Shown here: positions 21,901 through 33,194 of the stretch, piece by piece
Numbering within the stretch: the stretch's first letter is position 1
Layout of the letters: every line of letters begins with the position of its first letter
From: Mangifera indica
Lineage: Eukaryota > Streptophyta > Magnoliopsida > Sapindales > Anacardiaceae
Direction of reading: 5' to 3'
Assembly: GCF_011075055.1 (NCBI RefSeq)
Contig: NC_058137.1
Location: forward strand, 27,885,463 to 27,949,462
Length of the DNA stretch: 64,000 bases
Notes under the pieces: model-generated
The model's database searches: none
Told to the model about the DNA's origin: nothing
The model's input: the letters and a program-made list of their open reading frames with translations, nothing else
Made by a program: the position numbers and the translations under genes

Positions 21901-23358
21901 GTATTTCAGTCATCTCTGGAGAAGAAAGTAGGATCTATAGATCTGAAGGTCAATCAGCAGAAGATATCAGTTGATGGAAGCTCTGCTGGGTCTGGTACTA
22001 TAGGTGGCAACTCTGTTGAATTGGCACCTGGATCAAAATTTCAAAATACTAGTGCAACACAGAGCAATAATTTCATATCTAGCAAAAAGGATACAGATCA
22101 GGAAACCTCTTCTGGTACTTGCCTAAATAACATAACAAAATCTGTGGGAGCTTTTTTGGATTCACCATCTGTTGATTCATCAAGTGAACGGTTAACTCAA
22201 CCTACCCAAGTTTTTGAATCATCTACAGACTCAGAGAAATTGCCTTCAGCATTGAAATCACAGCCTCCTGATATATTATCAGAGCCAACAAAAAATCATA
22301 CTGATCACGCTCAACCTTCACAAGTTGTTCAAACAGATCTTCCTAGCTGTGCTGAAGTTTCTTTAGAGAATTGTCATGGCAGCAGCTCAATGTTTAAGCA
22401 AGATGGGAAAGATGTTGCACAGCCAAATTCTGTTGAAAGTGCTGGGGTCTCATCTGATTTATCACACAATGTGGAATGGATTGGTGACGTTCTTCAAACT
22501 TTGGATGAGAAAAAATTTTATGAGTATTGTTCTGTTGGTGGAATAATATATAAGGTGCAGGATCATGCACTTTTGCAGTCGAATCATGGCAAAACAATAC
22601 CAGCTAAGCTTCAGGCAAGTGTTGATCAAGCATTCCCTGAAATTTGTATCACTAATGCATATTCTCTGGAAATGATTCTACTTTTTCAGTTTTTAATGTG
22701 GTAAAAGTTTTGATTTCTATTGCAGGCCATGTGGGAGGATACAAGAAATGGGTCAAAGTGGGTTAAGGTAAATAGGTGCTTCTTTCCTGGTGACTTGCCA
22801 GAGGCTGTTGGCCACCCATGTGCCCCTGAAAGCAATGAGGTGATTGTTTACTGAAATTTAGTCTTTTACTTGTATTTCTAATTTTATAAGACCTCGAGTA
22901 ATTGCTCATTACTGGTTGTCTGCCTGCTTGTTTCCTGGGTGAGAGATTGAAGGAGAGTAAGAGGTTGCTTGAAATCTGCCTCCTTTTCTTGGATTGGAAT
23001 TTGTATGTACTTTATGTTAACTATGCATATTAGTTTTCGAATTAACTCACTGTTCTATGCTACAGCTCTATGACTCTAATAGTGAGAACACTATGATGGC
23101 GGGCTTGATTGGAGGTTCTTGTGAAGTTTTCACTGCTGGCAAGTTTAAGGAAGAGAATGAAAGACTCAGTCGTTTAGGAATTGAGTTAGATAAAGGAAGA
23201 CCACCAATGTTTCTATGCAAGTAAGCATTTTTATTCTCCTCATTACATACAGGCTGGAAATGAAGTCACTTGCCTTTTATTCTGATGGTAGAGCATTTTT
23301 CTGCTGCAGATGGTTTTATGATGAACTGAAAGGGGTATTCCGGCCTGTATCCGATTAA
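18979..23358 (+). CDS. PHD-finger nuclear protein with BAH-like C-terminus
   Basis: Six exons: 18979-19428, 20595-20976, 21293-22614, 22726-22839, 23066-23220, 23310-23358. They give 823 residues. Residues about 55-150 are basic and helical (KSPKKARIGAEKEAKRVAEI). Ser/Thr-rich linkers follow. The PHD finger lies at about 403-450 with the C4HC3 pattern CQMC ... CDAC ... FHLKC ... WHCVSC. The C-terminal part (WIGDVLQTLDEKKFYEYCSV ... CFFPGDLPE ... CKWFYDELKGVF) reads like a BAH fold, which is my inference. PHD fingers usually read histone-tail lysine state, so a chromatin role is likely but unproven. The intron after exon 3 has a GC donor (CAG then GCAAGT). Intron 1 holds diverged repeats of the end of exon 1. 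From memory it matches At3g20280, next to LBR-2 in Arabidopsis as here. Confidence 0.88.
19390..19850 (+). repeat. Degenerate tandem repeats of the exon 1 border in the PHD gene
   Basis: The end of exon 1 (from 19390: TGAGTATCAAGGAGAAGCTT) recurs in intron 1 at 19521 (TTGAGTATTAGGGAGAAGCC) and at 19671 (GGTATTAAGGAGCAGCTTGA), with a weak fourth copy near 19823 (TGAATTTGGTGAGAGGAAG). Steps are about 130-151 bases. Copies 2 and 3 also share their AT-rich tails (ATTTGAAATCCTGAG versus ATTTGAATCATGGAT). Copy 2 has an in-frame stop. Copy 3 stays open but its donor is altered. Confidence 0.7.
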
Positions 23359-24046
23359 TCTAGTCAAGCACATAGTTTAGTCAACATTAGTTCTTGTCTT
23401 TTGTCTTGGCAACTCCATCGGTGCTCATTTTTGTTCAGGTATATATGCTTCTAAGTCACTCTAAATCAGATAAACATAAGTATCTGAGAGTAATAAAGAA
23501 ACAAAATCAATTCTCTATTTTGATTTGTTTGTAATGAAACAGGTGTGAAAACGGGTACTCCAAACTTTTGACAAGGGAGCTCTTAGCGTGTACCATATGT
23601 AGCCGTAGCTTTAGTATGTATTATCACCCAATAGCAATTTAAATTATATTCTTTCATGCCCCATTTTTGGTGCTTGCTACTTGCTGTGAACTATGGTCGA
23701 GTAATCTATAAAATGATATTGCTGTTGTTCCTCTAGATTCTTTTTGGTTAATCCAATGCCAGATTATTTTCTCTATATGAAGTATATCACTCATTTTGGA
23801 TGCAATTAAATTTCTCGATTCTAATATCATTGACCTTCTAGTGTTTGGATAGAATTTTTTAAACTCCAGCCATTGAAGCATTACAAAGTTCACCGATCTT
23901 TATGCAGTGCTGAGTCTTTTTGTGATCTTTAAACTAGTTTGTTATAAAATAGTTCAATCTTAAAAAGTTTCTGGAGGTCTATTGAAGTATGTATAATTTC
24001 CTGGTTACTGATTGCTTAGGGATAATGTAGCAACAGTGGTTATCCT

Positions 24047-24377
24047 TTAAGTTTTCTATGAAACCTGGACTGGCCGGTTCAAACAGTCTGACCAGGGCCG
24101 GTGATCAGCCCAGTCTAGGTCAGTTTTAATCTAGTATTAGCCATTGGACTGGATTAGCCTGCATCTAGTTTAACCATCAGGTAAATCCAGTTAAACCGTC
24201 TCCATGATGTCATGCTAATGGTAGTGTAAACGTTGCTATTTTAAAAAATTGAACCAAGTTAAAACAGGGTAAAAGAAAATTAGATTAGAACAATATATAA
24301 CTTAATGGAATTGTTGGCAGTGTTGACGTCAAGGTCTGATCAATCGGGAAAGACCCGGATCGAATTTGAAAACATTG
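24047..24377. mobile_element. hAT/Tag1-like MITE remnant
   Basis: The right end on the opposite strand reads CAATGTTTTCAAATTCGATC, which closely resembles a Tag1-type terminus (from memory). The left end reads TTAAGTTTTCTATGAAACCT followed by GGACTGGCCGGTTC, matching the CGG-rich subterminal part of the other two elements. No clear 8-bp target duplication remains, so the borders are approximate. Confidence 0.45.
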
Positions 24378-27300
24378 TTTTTGTCATCTCCGCAAGTGGG
24401 ACTTCCATGGAGAATTATTTCAACCATCTCATTCAAGTTTATCAATAAACTGAGCCTCTTAAAATCTTTGAGGTTTAAGAGAAGCTCTATTCTTCAGATT
24501 ATTCATTAAATGGATCGGATTCAGGTTTTGTCTCAAACACATTTGAATTTGATACGGGCTTCATGCATTGAATTAATGTTGAGCTCGATGCCCTCTCGAT
24601 TGCATAACAATGGCAATTTATAATATATGTTCCAGACCCAGAATTTTATGGCAATTTCCAATTTCCAATATCTTTGAACTTAAGTTGCTACTTCATCTAG
24701 GGACCAATAGCCCAAGCTCTATAAGTTTGGTTGCTTCTGATTGATCCCATTTTGCATCAATTTTCCCAGTGTTTCTTGGCGCTCACTCGTATGAAAAAAA
24801 CAGGCCATGTTCAGAGTAATAGAGATCAATACGACCTTGTGAACCAATCAATCTTCAGTTGGAAAATTAGGTCTACTGAGTAGAGGTCACAAACCTAGTA
24901 AAAGTTTCTTGTTATTTAGTCGATTTTAATTTGGGATGAATATAGGTTTATGTCTTCCATATTCCCAACCTAGGTTGAGATTTGCCTGATAAATCCAGAA
25001 CCTAACCATTACTGGGTTTGAATAATTACAGGAACATTGTTCCTTTCAACTCCTGCAACCAAAACCATGCTCTGGATTTTTGTCTCTCATATGCCTAATT
25101 TATGCAAATATTCAAATGGAATCCTTTAATAATGTCACACACATACATGAATTCAACTTCACTTTTTGTAGTGTTAAATTTCACTTTTAATGTCATCAAC
25201 CCATGCATTACTCAGCTCGATTCGATCTAAGTTGATTTAACTCGACTCTAGAGTTAGACTTAAATGATTTCATCTCAAATTAGAGTTCTACTTTATCTAA
25301 CAGTCCAATTCATTCAACCAACAACATTATTTATTCTTTTGACGATACTATTTACTTTATTAATAACTCTCTTGTAATACTATATACTAATTTGAATGAA
25401 CTCAAACTTAAATTAAATATTATGGACTTGATCTAAGCTCAAATTGGTCCTAAGTTTGACTATTTTTAGATATAATACATCATTTTCATGGGACTATGTC
25501 AAAAGTATTAATTAAATTACTAACTCAAAACTTAACCAAAAGACTAAGCACCTAATTTTATTTGCATATGATCATCATCCATAGGTTCAAGTGACTCAAT
25601 TATATACACATGTTGTGGTCCAGTATGGTGAAACATATTACAAGGCAAAATACTCATGACAGAACAAGTTAAAAGCTTTGTAAGCTTATCCATCTTCTCT
25701 CTTTTTTGACCATTCCACCATTACTGATTGCTTCTCTTTAACTACCCAGAAAACATAACTACAATAATAAAAGCATTAAAATATTACCCATTCAATACCA
25801 TTTCTCACCGATCCTCAACTTTAATTTCAGTTTTTGATCAAAGCAAAGGGGGCCAACATAACTTTACCTAAAGAAAAAGGCTTTGACCTGGTTAAGGGTC
25901 TATGATCTGACTATGACAATCCACCAAGACTGATTATACAATAAAGATCACATGGTTAAAAAAAATTAAATGAAAATTAGAACTCATACATTTAAAGCTT
26001 AAAAATAAGATTTCAAAGATATACGTGTAAGTGTAAGATTTGAAATTTTTAGAAATTTATTGATATGAGTCAAATCATGAGCTCGTGAACTCATCTAATC
26101 ATCCAAGATCAAGGTCGAACCCAACTCAAGTGAGACAAGCAATGAACTACTTGCTTGTGCTTGACTCATTTGCAGTCTTAGATTGCAGAGATGGTAAGCA
26201 ATGAGTAATAATATTATTGATTTTGCATGGTTTATTTTTTTAATATATAATAGTAAAGTAAAAGCAAACCCTAGTAGGGTGGTTAGTTGATTAATTAGGA
26301 TTAGTTATAGATATGATTGAAGATTAAAGTTGAATAATTAATGTAAAGAGGTATTAGCTATAGCTATAGAGGCAGAGTTCAGATGAACCGGCGGCTATCA
26401 CGGCCAGTTTAAGACTTTGATGGTGGAGGGGTCGCAGTCACAAAGCTTGCTAGTAAATTAATTAATTTCAGAAACAAGATCCCAGTCCTTTAGATTAGAT
26501 TATAGTTATTATAGGTTAGATTCTATTTAAATTGTTTAAACCCTATTTTAGATTTGGATTGAGTAAGAAGAGCTCGAGCAGACCTAAATATTCAACTTTG
26601 AACTGGTTTTATTTAAATCCAAAGTTAAATACATTCGAATTGAGTTCGAATCTCAATTCATCAATTTTAAAGCTTGATATAGTTTAGACTCGATCTAAAC
26701 TGAATCCAATTTTGTTGTGTTCTAGATAGAATTGCGAAAATAATTACTCTGATGGTTAAGCTTGCATAATTCAACACTAAAAATATTAACACAAATAGTT
26801 CAAAGAAAGTTTTCTTTGGGATAAATCGAAATTTTATTCACAATATATAAATAGTTTATTTGAGTTTGAATTCGAACTAAGATCCAGGAAGAAGAATCAT
26901 TGAGAAAAAAAAGTTTTGATGCAACAATGTCAAATTGTTAAACTGAAATTTAAACTCAAATTCAATTTATTTAAATCGAATATGAATTCAAGCCTTCAAA
27001 CCCAAATCGGATTGGTTTGAATTTAACCTAAATTTTAAATAAAGATGTGAGAAAATTAAGATTTTTCAATTTAAAGGGTAATTAAATTATGTTCAATTAA
27101 AGACTAGTAGTCTAATTACTAGTTAAAACAACTTACGTAAAAGGAGAGCCTTGAATTCTGGGATGATGGATTAATTATTAAATTAATTATAAAATTAGTG
27201 AATAATTAACTTTTAATACATCTCTTAATCCCAATTAATTATCTCATAAAGTCTTCCCATTAATCAGAGAAATTAAGAAGTTGCAAGGCAAGATTTAATC

Positions 27301-28410
27301 ATGAAACTGTAGAAACAACACCTTTTAATCATTCTCTTAAACCATAATTAATACCAAAGAAATTAAGATATCTAGCTTTAAGAGACATTCTAATTGTCTT
27401 TTTTTGCTTGTAATTAGTTTGTTCATGTCCTTGTTTATACGTATACTTAGCAGATAATTACTCAATAATTATCTGCAATTACTTGTAATTTATTGTACAT
27501 TTGCCATATAATCCAAGCTACATTTTTTTAACTACATAATGCCTTAAAAGCAACTTAATTAATTAAATACATACTGTATAACTACAGTGGATTCGATCTC
27601 CGATCATTGTTTGACACTAACGTTATTATATCAAAGTTTATCATGTTTTTTTTTAAATAATTCTTTTAAATTCAAATAAATTTTCTTAGTTTTTGATAAA
27701 TCGAATGAACCGAACTCGATCTCAAACAAATCATTTTAAACTCGAATTGAGCTTGTTTTTTGGTTAATTTTTTTCTTTTTTCATTAAAAGCTAACTAATA
27801 CTTGATTATGGTATTGTAATTACAATTAAACTTGATTGCTGTTGGGTTTTCTGAGGTTAGACTGGGGCCACGATTACTGTTAATTTTTGTATGTTGTTGA
27901 AACCTTTGATTATTATTTTTCTCTTAGTCTGAAAGATTTATCATCAACCTTTTAGATTGTCAACAAGCTGACCTAGAGCTGCTCGAAGTTGAATTTGAGC
28001 TAGGATCGAATTGAGTTGAGTTTGATTTAAAGAATTAACTCATTTTTATGAATAAACTGAATTAGAATTAATCTAAATATTTGAGTTTATTGATTCAAAT
28101 TAAATATAAAATTAAATTGTTTCTTAAGCATTAACTAAGTGATCTCGAGGCATCTTAACTGGTCTTTGGGATTCAAGCTAATTTCAAATTGAACCTTTGA
28201 CCCGGAATGGATCAAGCCTTATATGAGTTTTAAGTATAGCAGATCAAATTCCGGCTGTGTATATAGAGACCGGAAAAATTAAATTCCGGCGTTAATCTAG
28301 GGTCTGTCTCTTTGTTCAATTATTTTTAGTGCATGTGAAAGTTAAAAAATCATGTTTAGATAATTTTGTACATCTTTTAGCCATCCCTCTTTTCTTCTCT
28401 TCTCTTTATA

Positions 28411-28452
28411 TACATGTGTGTGTATATATATATATATAGACACACACACACC
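28411..28452. repeat. Compound TG/TA/CA microsatellite, self-complementary
   Basis: A (TG)n tract, a (TA)n tract and a (CA)n tract follow each other, so the TG arm can pair with the CA arm across the TA centre. It lies 60-100 bases upstream of the methyltransferase ATG, downstream of a TATATA box, and is therefore probably in the promoter or transcribed leader. Confidence 0.75.
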
Positions 28453-28510
28453 ACTACCCACAATTCGCATAAGACTCCAATTTCATCAAGCTTTAGCTAT
28501 AGCTACATCA

Positions 28511-31500
28511 ATGGCTCCCAAAGGAGACGATGTCATTGTTCCTGATCGAAAGCTTGAAATGATACTCTCCATGAAAGGAGGCAACGGCAAGGGCAGCTAT
28601 GCAAACAACTCTCAAGCTCAGGTTTATTTTTCTTCATTTAGATGATTTTCTCGACACAACTTTTCATGTTTATTTTATATTTTATTTTGGTTGAATTTTA
28701 ATTTGTTATTATTTTTTTCATGCAGGCGAAGCATGCTCGTTCTATGTTGCACCTACTGAAAGAAACCCTAGACAATGTTCAGCTGAAACCCGCTCCGAAC
28801 TGCCCTTCACAGTGGCCGATTTAGGCTGTTCATGTGGCAACAACACGCTCTACATCGTTGATGTCATCATCAAACACATGATCGAGCGGTACGAGTCGTC
28901 GGGATACGCGCCACCGGAGTTTTTCTCCTTCTTCTCCGACCTTCCTAGCAATGACTTTAACACTTTATTTCAACTCCTCCCACCTATTGCCAAAGGTAGC
29001 ATGGAGGAGTGTCTAGCCACCGATAACCACCGCTCTTACTTCGCCGCCGGCGTCCCTGGATCATTCTACCGGCGGCTTTTTCCCACAAGATCAATTGATT
29101 TCTTCCACTCCGCATTCTCCCTGCATTGGCTATCGCAGGTGACCATTGTTATTAGAGCAATGTTTTGTGTACATATTTTTTGTACATAATTTAGATACAT
29201 AATTAATGTGTCATCTTAATAATAATGTTGTGCTTTATCTTAATAATATCTCATTTATTTACCCAAATTTTATACGCATACTTTTGTTGTTGTTACTGTT
29301 GTGCTTTTTCTGGATTTTTATGGCTTTTAGAAGATCAGAAACATGGAACTGAATTCCAAAATGTAAAATATGAATTCTGATTAATCTGTATTGATGATAA
29401 TAGGTGCCAGAGAGTGTGCAAGACAAGAGATCATCAGCATACAACAAAGGGGGAGTGTTCATCCACAATGCAAGTGAGCAGACAGCAAATGCATACAAAA
29501 TCCAGTTCCAAAGAGACTTGGGTGCATTTCTGAAAGCAAGATCTCAAGAAATGAGGCGAGGAGGGTCCATGTTTCTTGTCTGCCTTGGCAGAACCTCACC
29601 AGACCCCACTGACCAAGGGGGCCCTGGCCTCCTCTTCGGGACCCATTTTCAGGACGCTTGGAATGATCTTGTCCATGAGGTAATCATCATTCCCTTCCCA
29701 GCCCCCGTTTTCTACGAACAACTACTGAAAAGTATAAAAATCTTACTATCTTATCCACACAAACCAGTAACAAGTGATTAAGCGCTATATAACATGTGAT
29801 AGGATATTGTCATAGTTTTTCTTTCTTTTCACTTTACAATATCTAATCAGATTCAGATACGATAAATTAATTTAGTTTATATAGATAATTTCATATGATT
29901 TATTTATACTTATATTATTATTAAGAGTATATTTGATCCTAGCACAAGTTAGGTCTAGTGTGTATTCAAGGTTGGATTAAAGTTATAATATTACCAATAA
30001 AATAAATAGTATGATAAATAGAGTGAATAGTGTTATTAAATAAATAAATAAGTCAATTTTAAATTAAATTATTAAATTAAAACTCTAATTTAAAATTAAT
30101 TAATTTAAATTAAATGTAAATTTGATCTTAATCAAATCAGATCTGATCTACCCTTGTGTATTACTATTCTAGGATTACTAAGAATTCAAGTAAAAATAGC
30201 CTTTACAAAAGTGCAATGTTGAGGCCATAAGGCCCCCCTTGAGGACTTGGGTCCATTGGTGCGTTTTGGCAGACCAAAAAGCAACAAGACACCATGCAAA
30301 AAGACTTGAAATTATTAGGTGTGTTGGGTTCTTTAGCCCATATGTATCATGAATTCTCACTGGTCATGATTAAGCCACATCGATCCTAGCCATCGATACT
30401 CATTGACAGCTAGATCTATGCCGTCCACCTGTCAGTCATCGTGTCAGCAGTATGATGAATATTTGCCGGTGGGGGGTGCTGTACAGTCTTCATACTTAGA
30501 CAACAGTGAATGAATGAATCTAAAGACCAATGTTGCATGCACAACACAATCATGTTCTTAAAGCAATGCAAACAAATTCATTTAGGTTTTCTCAAATAAG
30601 ATAAGATCGAAACAAAAAGCCCTAGGGCCCAAACATGTGTTAAAACAGTTTCAATAGTAGATTTACTTATAATTTTGTCCCTTAATCATCTACACTAATT
30701 AAGATGGTCCATTGACTATGATAAGACATTCATAGTTTAGTTACTATTGGTCTTTACTCACATTTCTCTATGGGTGAATTCGATTAGAGTTGACTTGATT
30801 CAAATCTATTGTTTAATTTAAATAAACCAGTCTTGAGTTAAAGTTTTAGTTTGATAATGTAACTTAAGATCAATTTAATATTTGTTTCATCCAATGATAT
30901 TATTTATTATACTGTTAATATTATTCATCTTTCGATAGTTCTCTAGGGCAATTCAGTATGAGATTAGCTTATTTATATATCAATGACACTTTTTATCTCA
31001 TTAGTGATAGTAATAACCGCTTCAACAAGATTATTTAACTTTATCGACTATCTTTCACTAATATTATACACTATTTTAAATAAGCTTAAATGAAAATTTT
31101 TTATTTGATCCAAGCTCAATCTAGCCTTAGGCTCATTTTAGATCAAATTTATCTTTATTTTTCTTTATGAATATAGCTCATGCTTTATCCTGAATTAGGC
31201 CTATTTTCATGGCCTAGGTTGAATTTTAACGCCCATAATTTGGCCTGTGTATTTAGTTCCTATAGAATTTTAGCGGTGAACATTTCAGAACTTCTAATTT
31301 TCATACTATAGCAACTTATCATACACAAATGTTACAGGGATTTATCACAAGTGAAAAGCGTGATGCATTCAATATACCAGTATATGCATCAAGTTTACAA
31401 GACTTTAGGGAGGTCGTCGAAGCAGATGGGTCATTTATAATCAACAAGCTAGAGATATTTAAAGGTGGAAGCCCCTTGGTGGTTACCCAGCCAGATGACC

Positions 31501-31691
31501 CAACTGAGGTTGGTCGAGCCCTTGCCAACAGCTGTCGAAGTGTGGCCGGGGTCCTTGTCGATGCCCACATAGGTGACCAACTTAGCGAGGAGCTATTTTC
31601 AAGGGTAGAGCACCGGGGTTCAAGCCATGCTAAAGAGTTACTAGAGCAGCTACAATTCTATCATATAGTTGCCTCCCTCTCTTTTGAATAG
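28511..31691 (+). pseudogene. IAMT1-like SABATH methyltransferase with a one-base frameshift
   Basis: Exons: 28511-28621, 28726-29138, 29404-29679, 31338-31691. SABATH enzymes move a methyl group from S-adenosylmethionine to small carboxylic acids. This one is closest to IAMT1, which methylates indole-3-acetic acid. Seen: MKGGNGKGSYANNSQAQ at the substrate/SAM-binding start, the SAM motif VADLGCSCGNNT, SDLPSNDFNTLF, GVPGSFYRRLFP, SAFSLHWLSQVPE, LLFGTHFQDAW and the C-terminal FYHIVASLSFE. In exon 2 the frame breaks between 28797 and 28798: GCT CCG AAC TGC replaces the expected GCT CCG GAA CTG. Upstream and downstream frames are both conserved. As written, the protein stops at 28822-28824 after about 69 residues. 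All splice sites look sound. Either a young null allele or a one-base assembly error would explain this. Intron 3 is 1.66 kb and holds repeat DNA. Confidence 0.85.
30772..31153. repeat. Diverged MITE-like repeat in methyltransferase intron 3
   Basis: The left end GGGTGAATTCGATTAGAG and the right end (reverse-complemented) GATAAATTTGATCTAAAATG resemble the ends of the element at 5809-6225, and the AT-rich interior has similar ATTATTTATTATACTG words. No clean target duplication is visible. A related fragment may lie at about 29930-30140. Confidence 0.35.
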
Positions 31692-32756
31692 AGTGAATTA
31701 TTGTACACAAATAACCAACTTTAAAACTTGGGACTTTTTGTAATCAAATTCAGTATTGATCTTATTATTCCAATACATAAAATTTAAGAGAGGTCATGAA
31801 AATTAGCTTTTAAGATTTGGATTCGATCTCAGTTAAGCTCTAATAGGGTTTAGCTCGAAGTTGATGAGTTGAAATTCTAACTCAATTTGAAAAGAATCTT
31901 ACTTTAAATTCAATTCAAGTTGGTTTGAATTCGAATGTTCAAATCATCTTGAACTCAACTTATTTTATGAAAACAAATCCAATCTTTCATTTGAACTTAG
32001 GGTGTTCAATCCGAACTCAAATTCATACTCAAGCAACTATGATCAAATCCAATCTTATAATTGTGCTTTGCTTTTTGTTGTTTTTAAGTCGTTTTATCTA
32101 TTTTTGTGTATGATTATTAATAGTAGTTAATATATAAATGGTGTTTCATACTTTGCGTTCTCTTATCTCAAAATTATAGCATATAAAGGGCTCGCTCTAA
32201 TTTGTTCCCAAGAGATTTTTTAATCTAATTGATTTTAGCTACTTTTTTATGAGACAGAGATTCAATTCGAGTTGATTGAGTTTAAATTCGAGTTTGCATC
32301 AAACATTTTGATTTCCAACCAAAAGACTGGACTCATCTTCTATATAAAATGAGTTTGAGTTAATCTAAATATACAAATTCAAGTCAGTTTACATAAAGTT
32401 CAAAGTTTAGTTATTTTCGAATCAAGTTTGAGTTTATGTTCGTTGATCTCAAACCGATTTTAAATTGATTCTTTTAAATTTAAACCAATATTAAACTAAC
32501 TCTTGTTTGGACTTAGTTCAGATCAAATGCAGTCATATTTTCAATTATTTTTTCTCTTACTTTCTGGCTTTCTTTCTTTCTCGTTTAAAGGAGCTAGGAT
32601 GCAGGTTCACATGGTAGTTATTTCGGTTATAACGATGCTCTATGTGGACTTCAGAAAGAACTAATTCTAAATTCTAAATTAGAAAGAACTAAAGTTCCAA
32701 TATTGTGACACAGAAGGTTTCAACAAAATCAAGAGACAGTTTTGAATTTGGGCTCT
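31692..32756. other. Intergenic region, AT-rich
   Basis: The methyltransferase 3' UTR and, from about 32640, the 3' UTR of the minus-strand small-protein gene. Between them are repeated TTTGAATTCGAA / GAACTCAA words without coding content. I see no further gene. Confidence 0.45.
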
Positions 32757-33194
32757 TCAGTCTGTGGACTCCTGCTCAGCTGGTGAGTAAAATATGAATA
32801 TATCAGCCACTACTGGTAGTCTGAAACTCACCCTTTTTTTGACCTTCACACTTTGGCCTTGAAGCACTTCTCCTTGTTCAAAACTGTCACCATGCAAAGA
32901 TGTATGAGCCTTCCGAGAGCTATTTTTCATGAGAACATGGTATTCACCAGCTCCATTGTTGCTGCAATAGTTGTTCAAGCATGGTGAAGCCAGGAGCCAG
33001 TCCTCTAGAGTACGCTCCTCTGCTACCTTATTTAGCTGCATATTCTTTTCTTGGTCCTTGTTCGTACATAACCATCCAGGTTTCATGAAGTCAATCAGTG
33101 ATGGAGCTATTTCAGAAATTTGATCATCGAGGCCCTTCTTAGGAATGCTGTGGGGACCTGAAGATTGCCCAAGACAAGAGAAGCGTGCACCCAT
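32757..33194 (-). CDS. Small uncharacterised protein with a myristoylation-type N-terminus
   Basis: A single-exon reading frame of 145 residues from an ATG at 33194 to TGA at 32757-32759. I do not recognise a named family. Visible features: MGARFSCLG at the N-terminus, with Gly2, a Ser at position 6 and Cys7, which fits N-myristoylation with nearby S-acylation and so membrane attachment. A conserved-looking EERTLEDWLLASPCLN block lies in the middle, and a basic-hydrophobic block VKVKKRVSFRLPVVADIFIF near the C-terminus, followed by a short acidic tail. The TLEDWL block and the clear start argue for a real gene rather than chance. It lies between the methyltransferase and LIP5 genes. The function is unknown. 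Confidence 0.7.
   Translation of the reverse strand: MGARFSCLGQSSGPHSIPKKGLDDQISEIAPSLIDFMKPGWLCTNKDQEKNMQLNKVAEERTLEDWLLASPCLNNYCSNNGAGEYHVLMKNSSRKAHTSLHGDSFEQGEVLQGQSVKVKKRVSFRLPVVADIFIFYSPAEQESTD

Larger units (their letters stand above)
23359..28510. other. Gene-empty region, about 5 kb
   Basis: The start is the PHD-gene 3' UTR (to about 23640). The rest is AT-rich with many diverged GAACTCAAA / TTTGAGTT words typical of old MITE debris, plus a hAT-like element at about 24047-24377. No credible exon, tRNA or transposase is seen. A patch near 26360-26460 is less AT-rich, with no recognised content. The last 100 bases form the promoter of the methyltransferase gene, with TATATA at about 28406. 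Confidence 0.5.

Noticed and set aside
23359..28510. A retrotransposon or hidden gene in the 5-kb gap
   Set aside because: No reverse transcriptase, integrase, gag or long terminal repeats were seen. Open frames are short and AT-driven.
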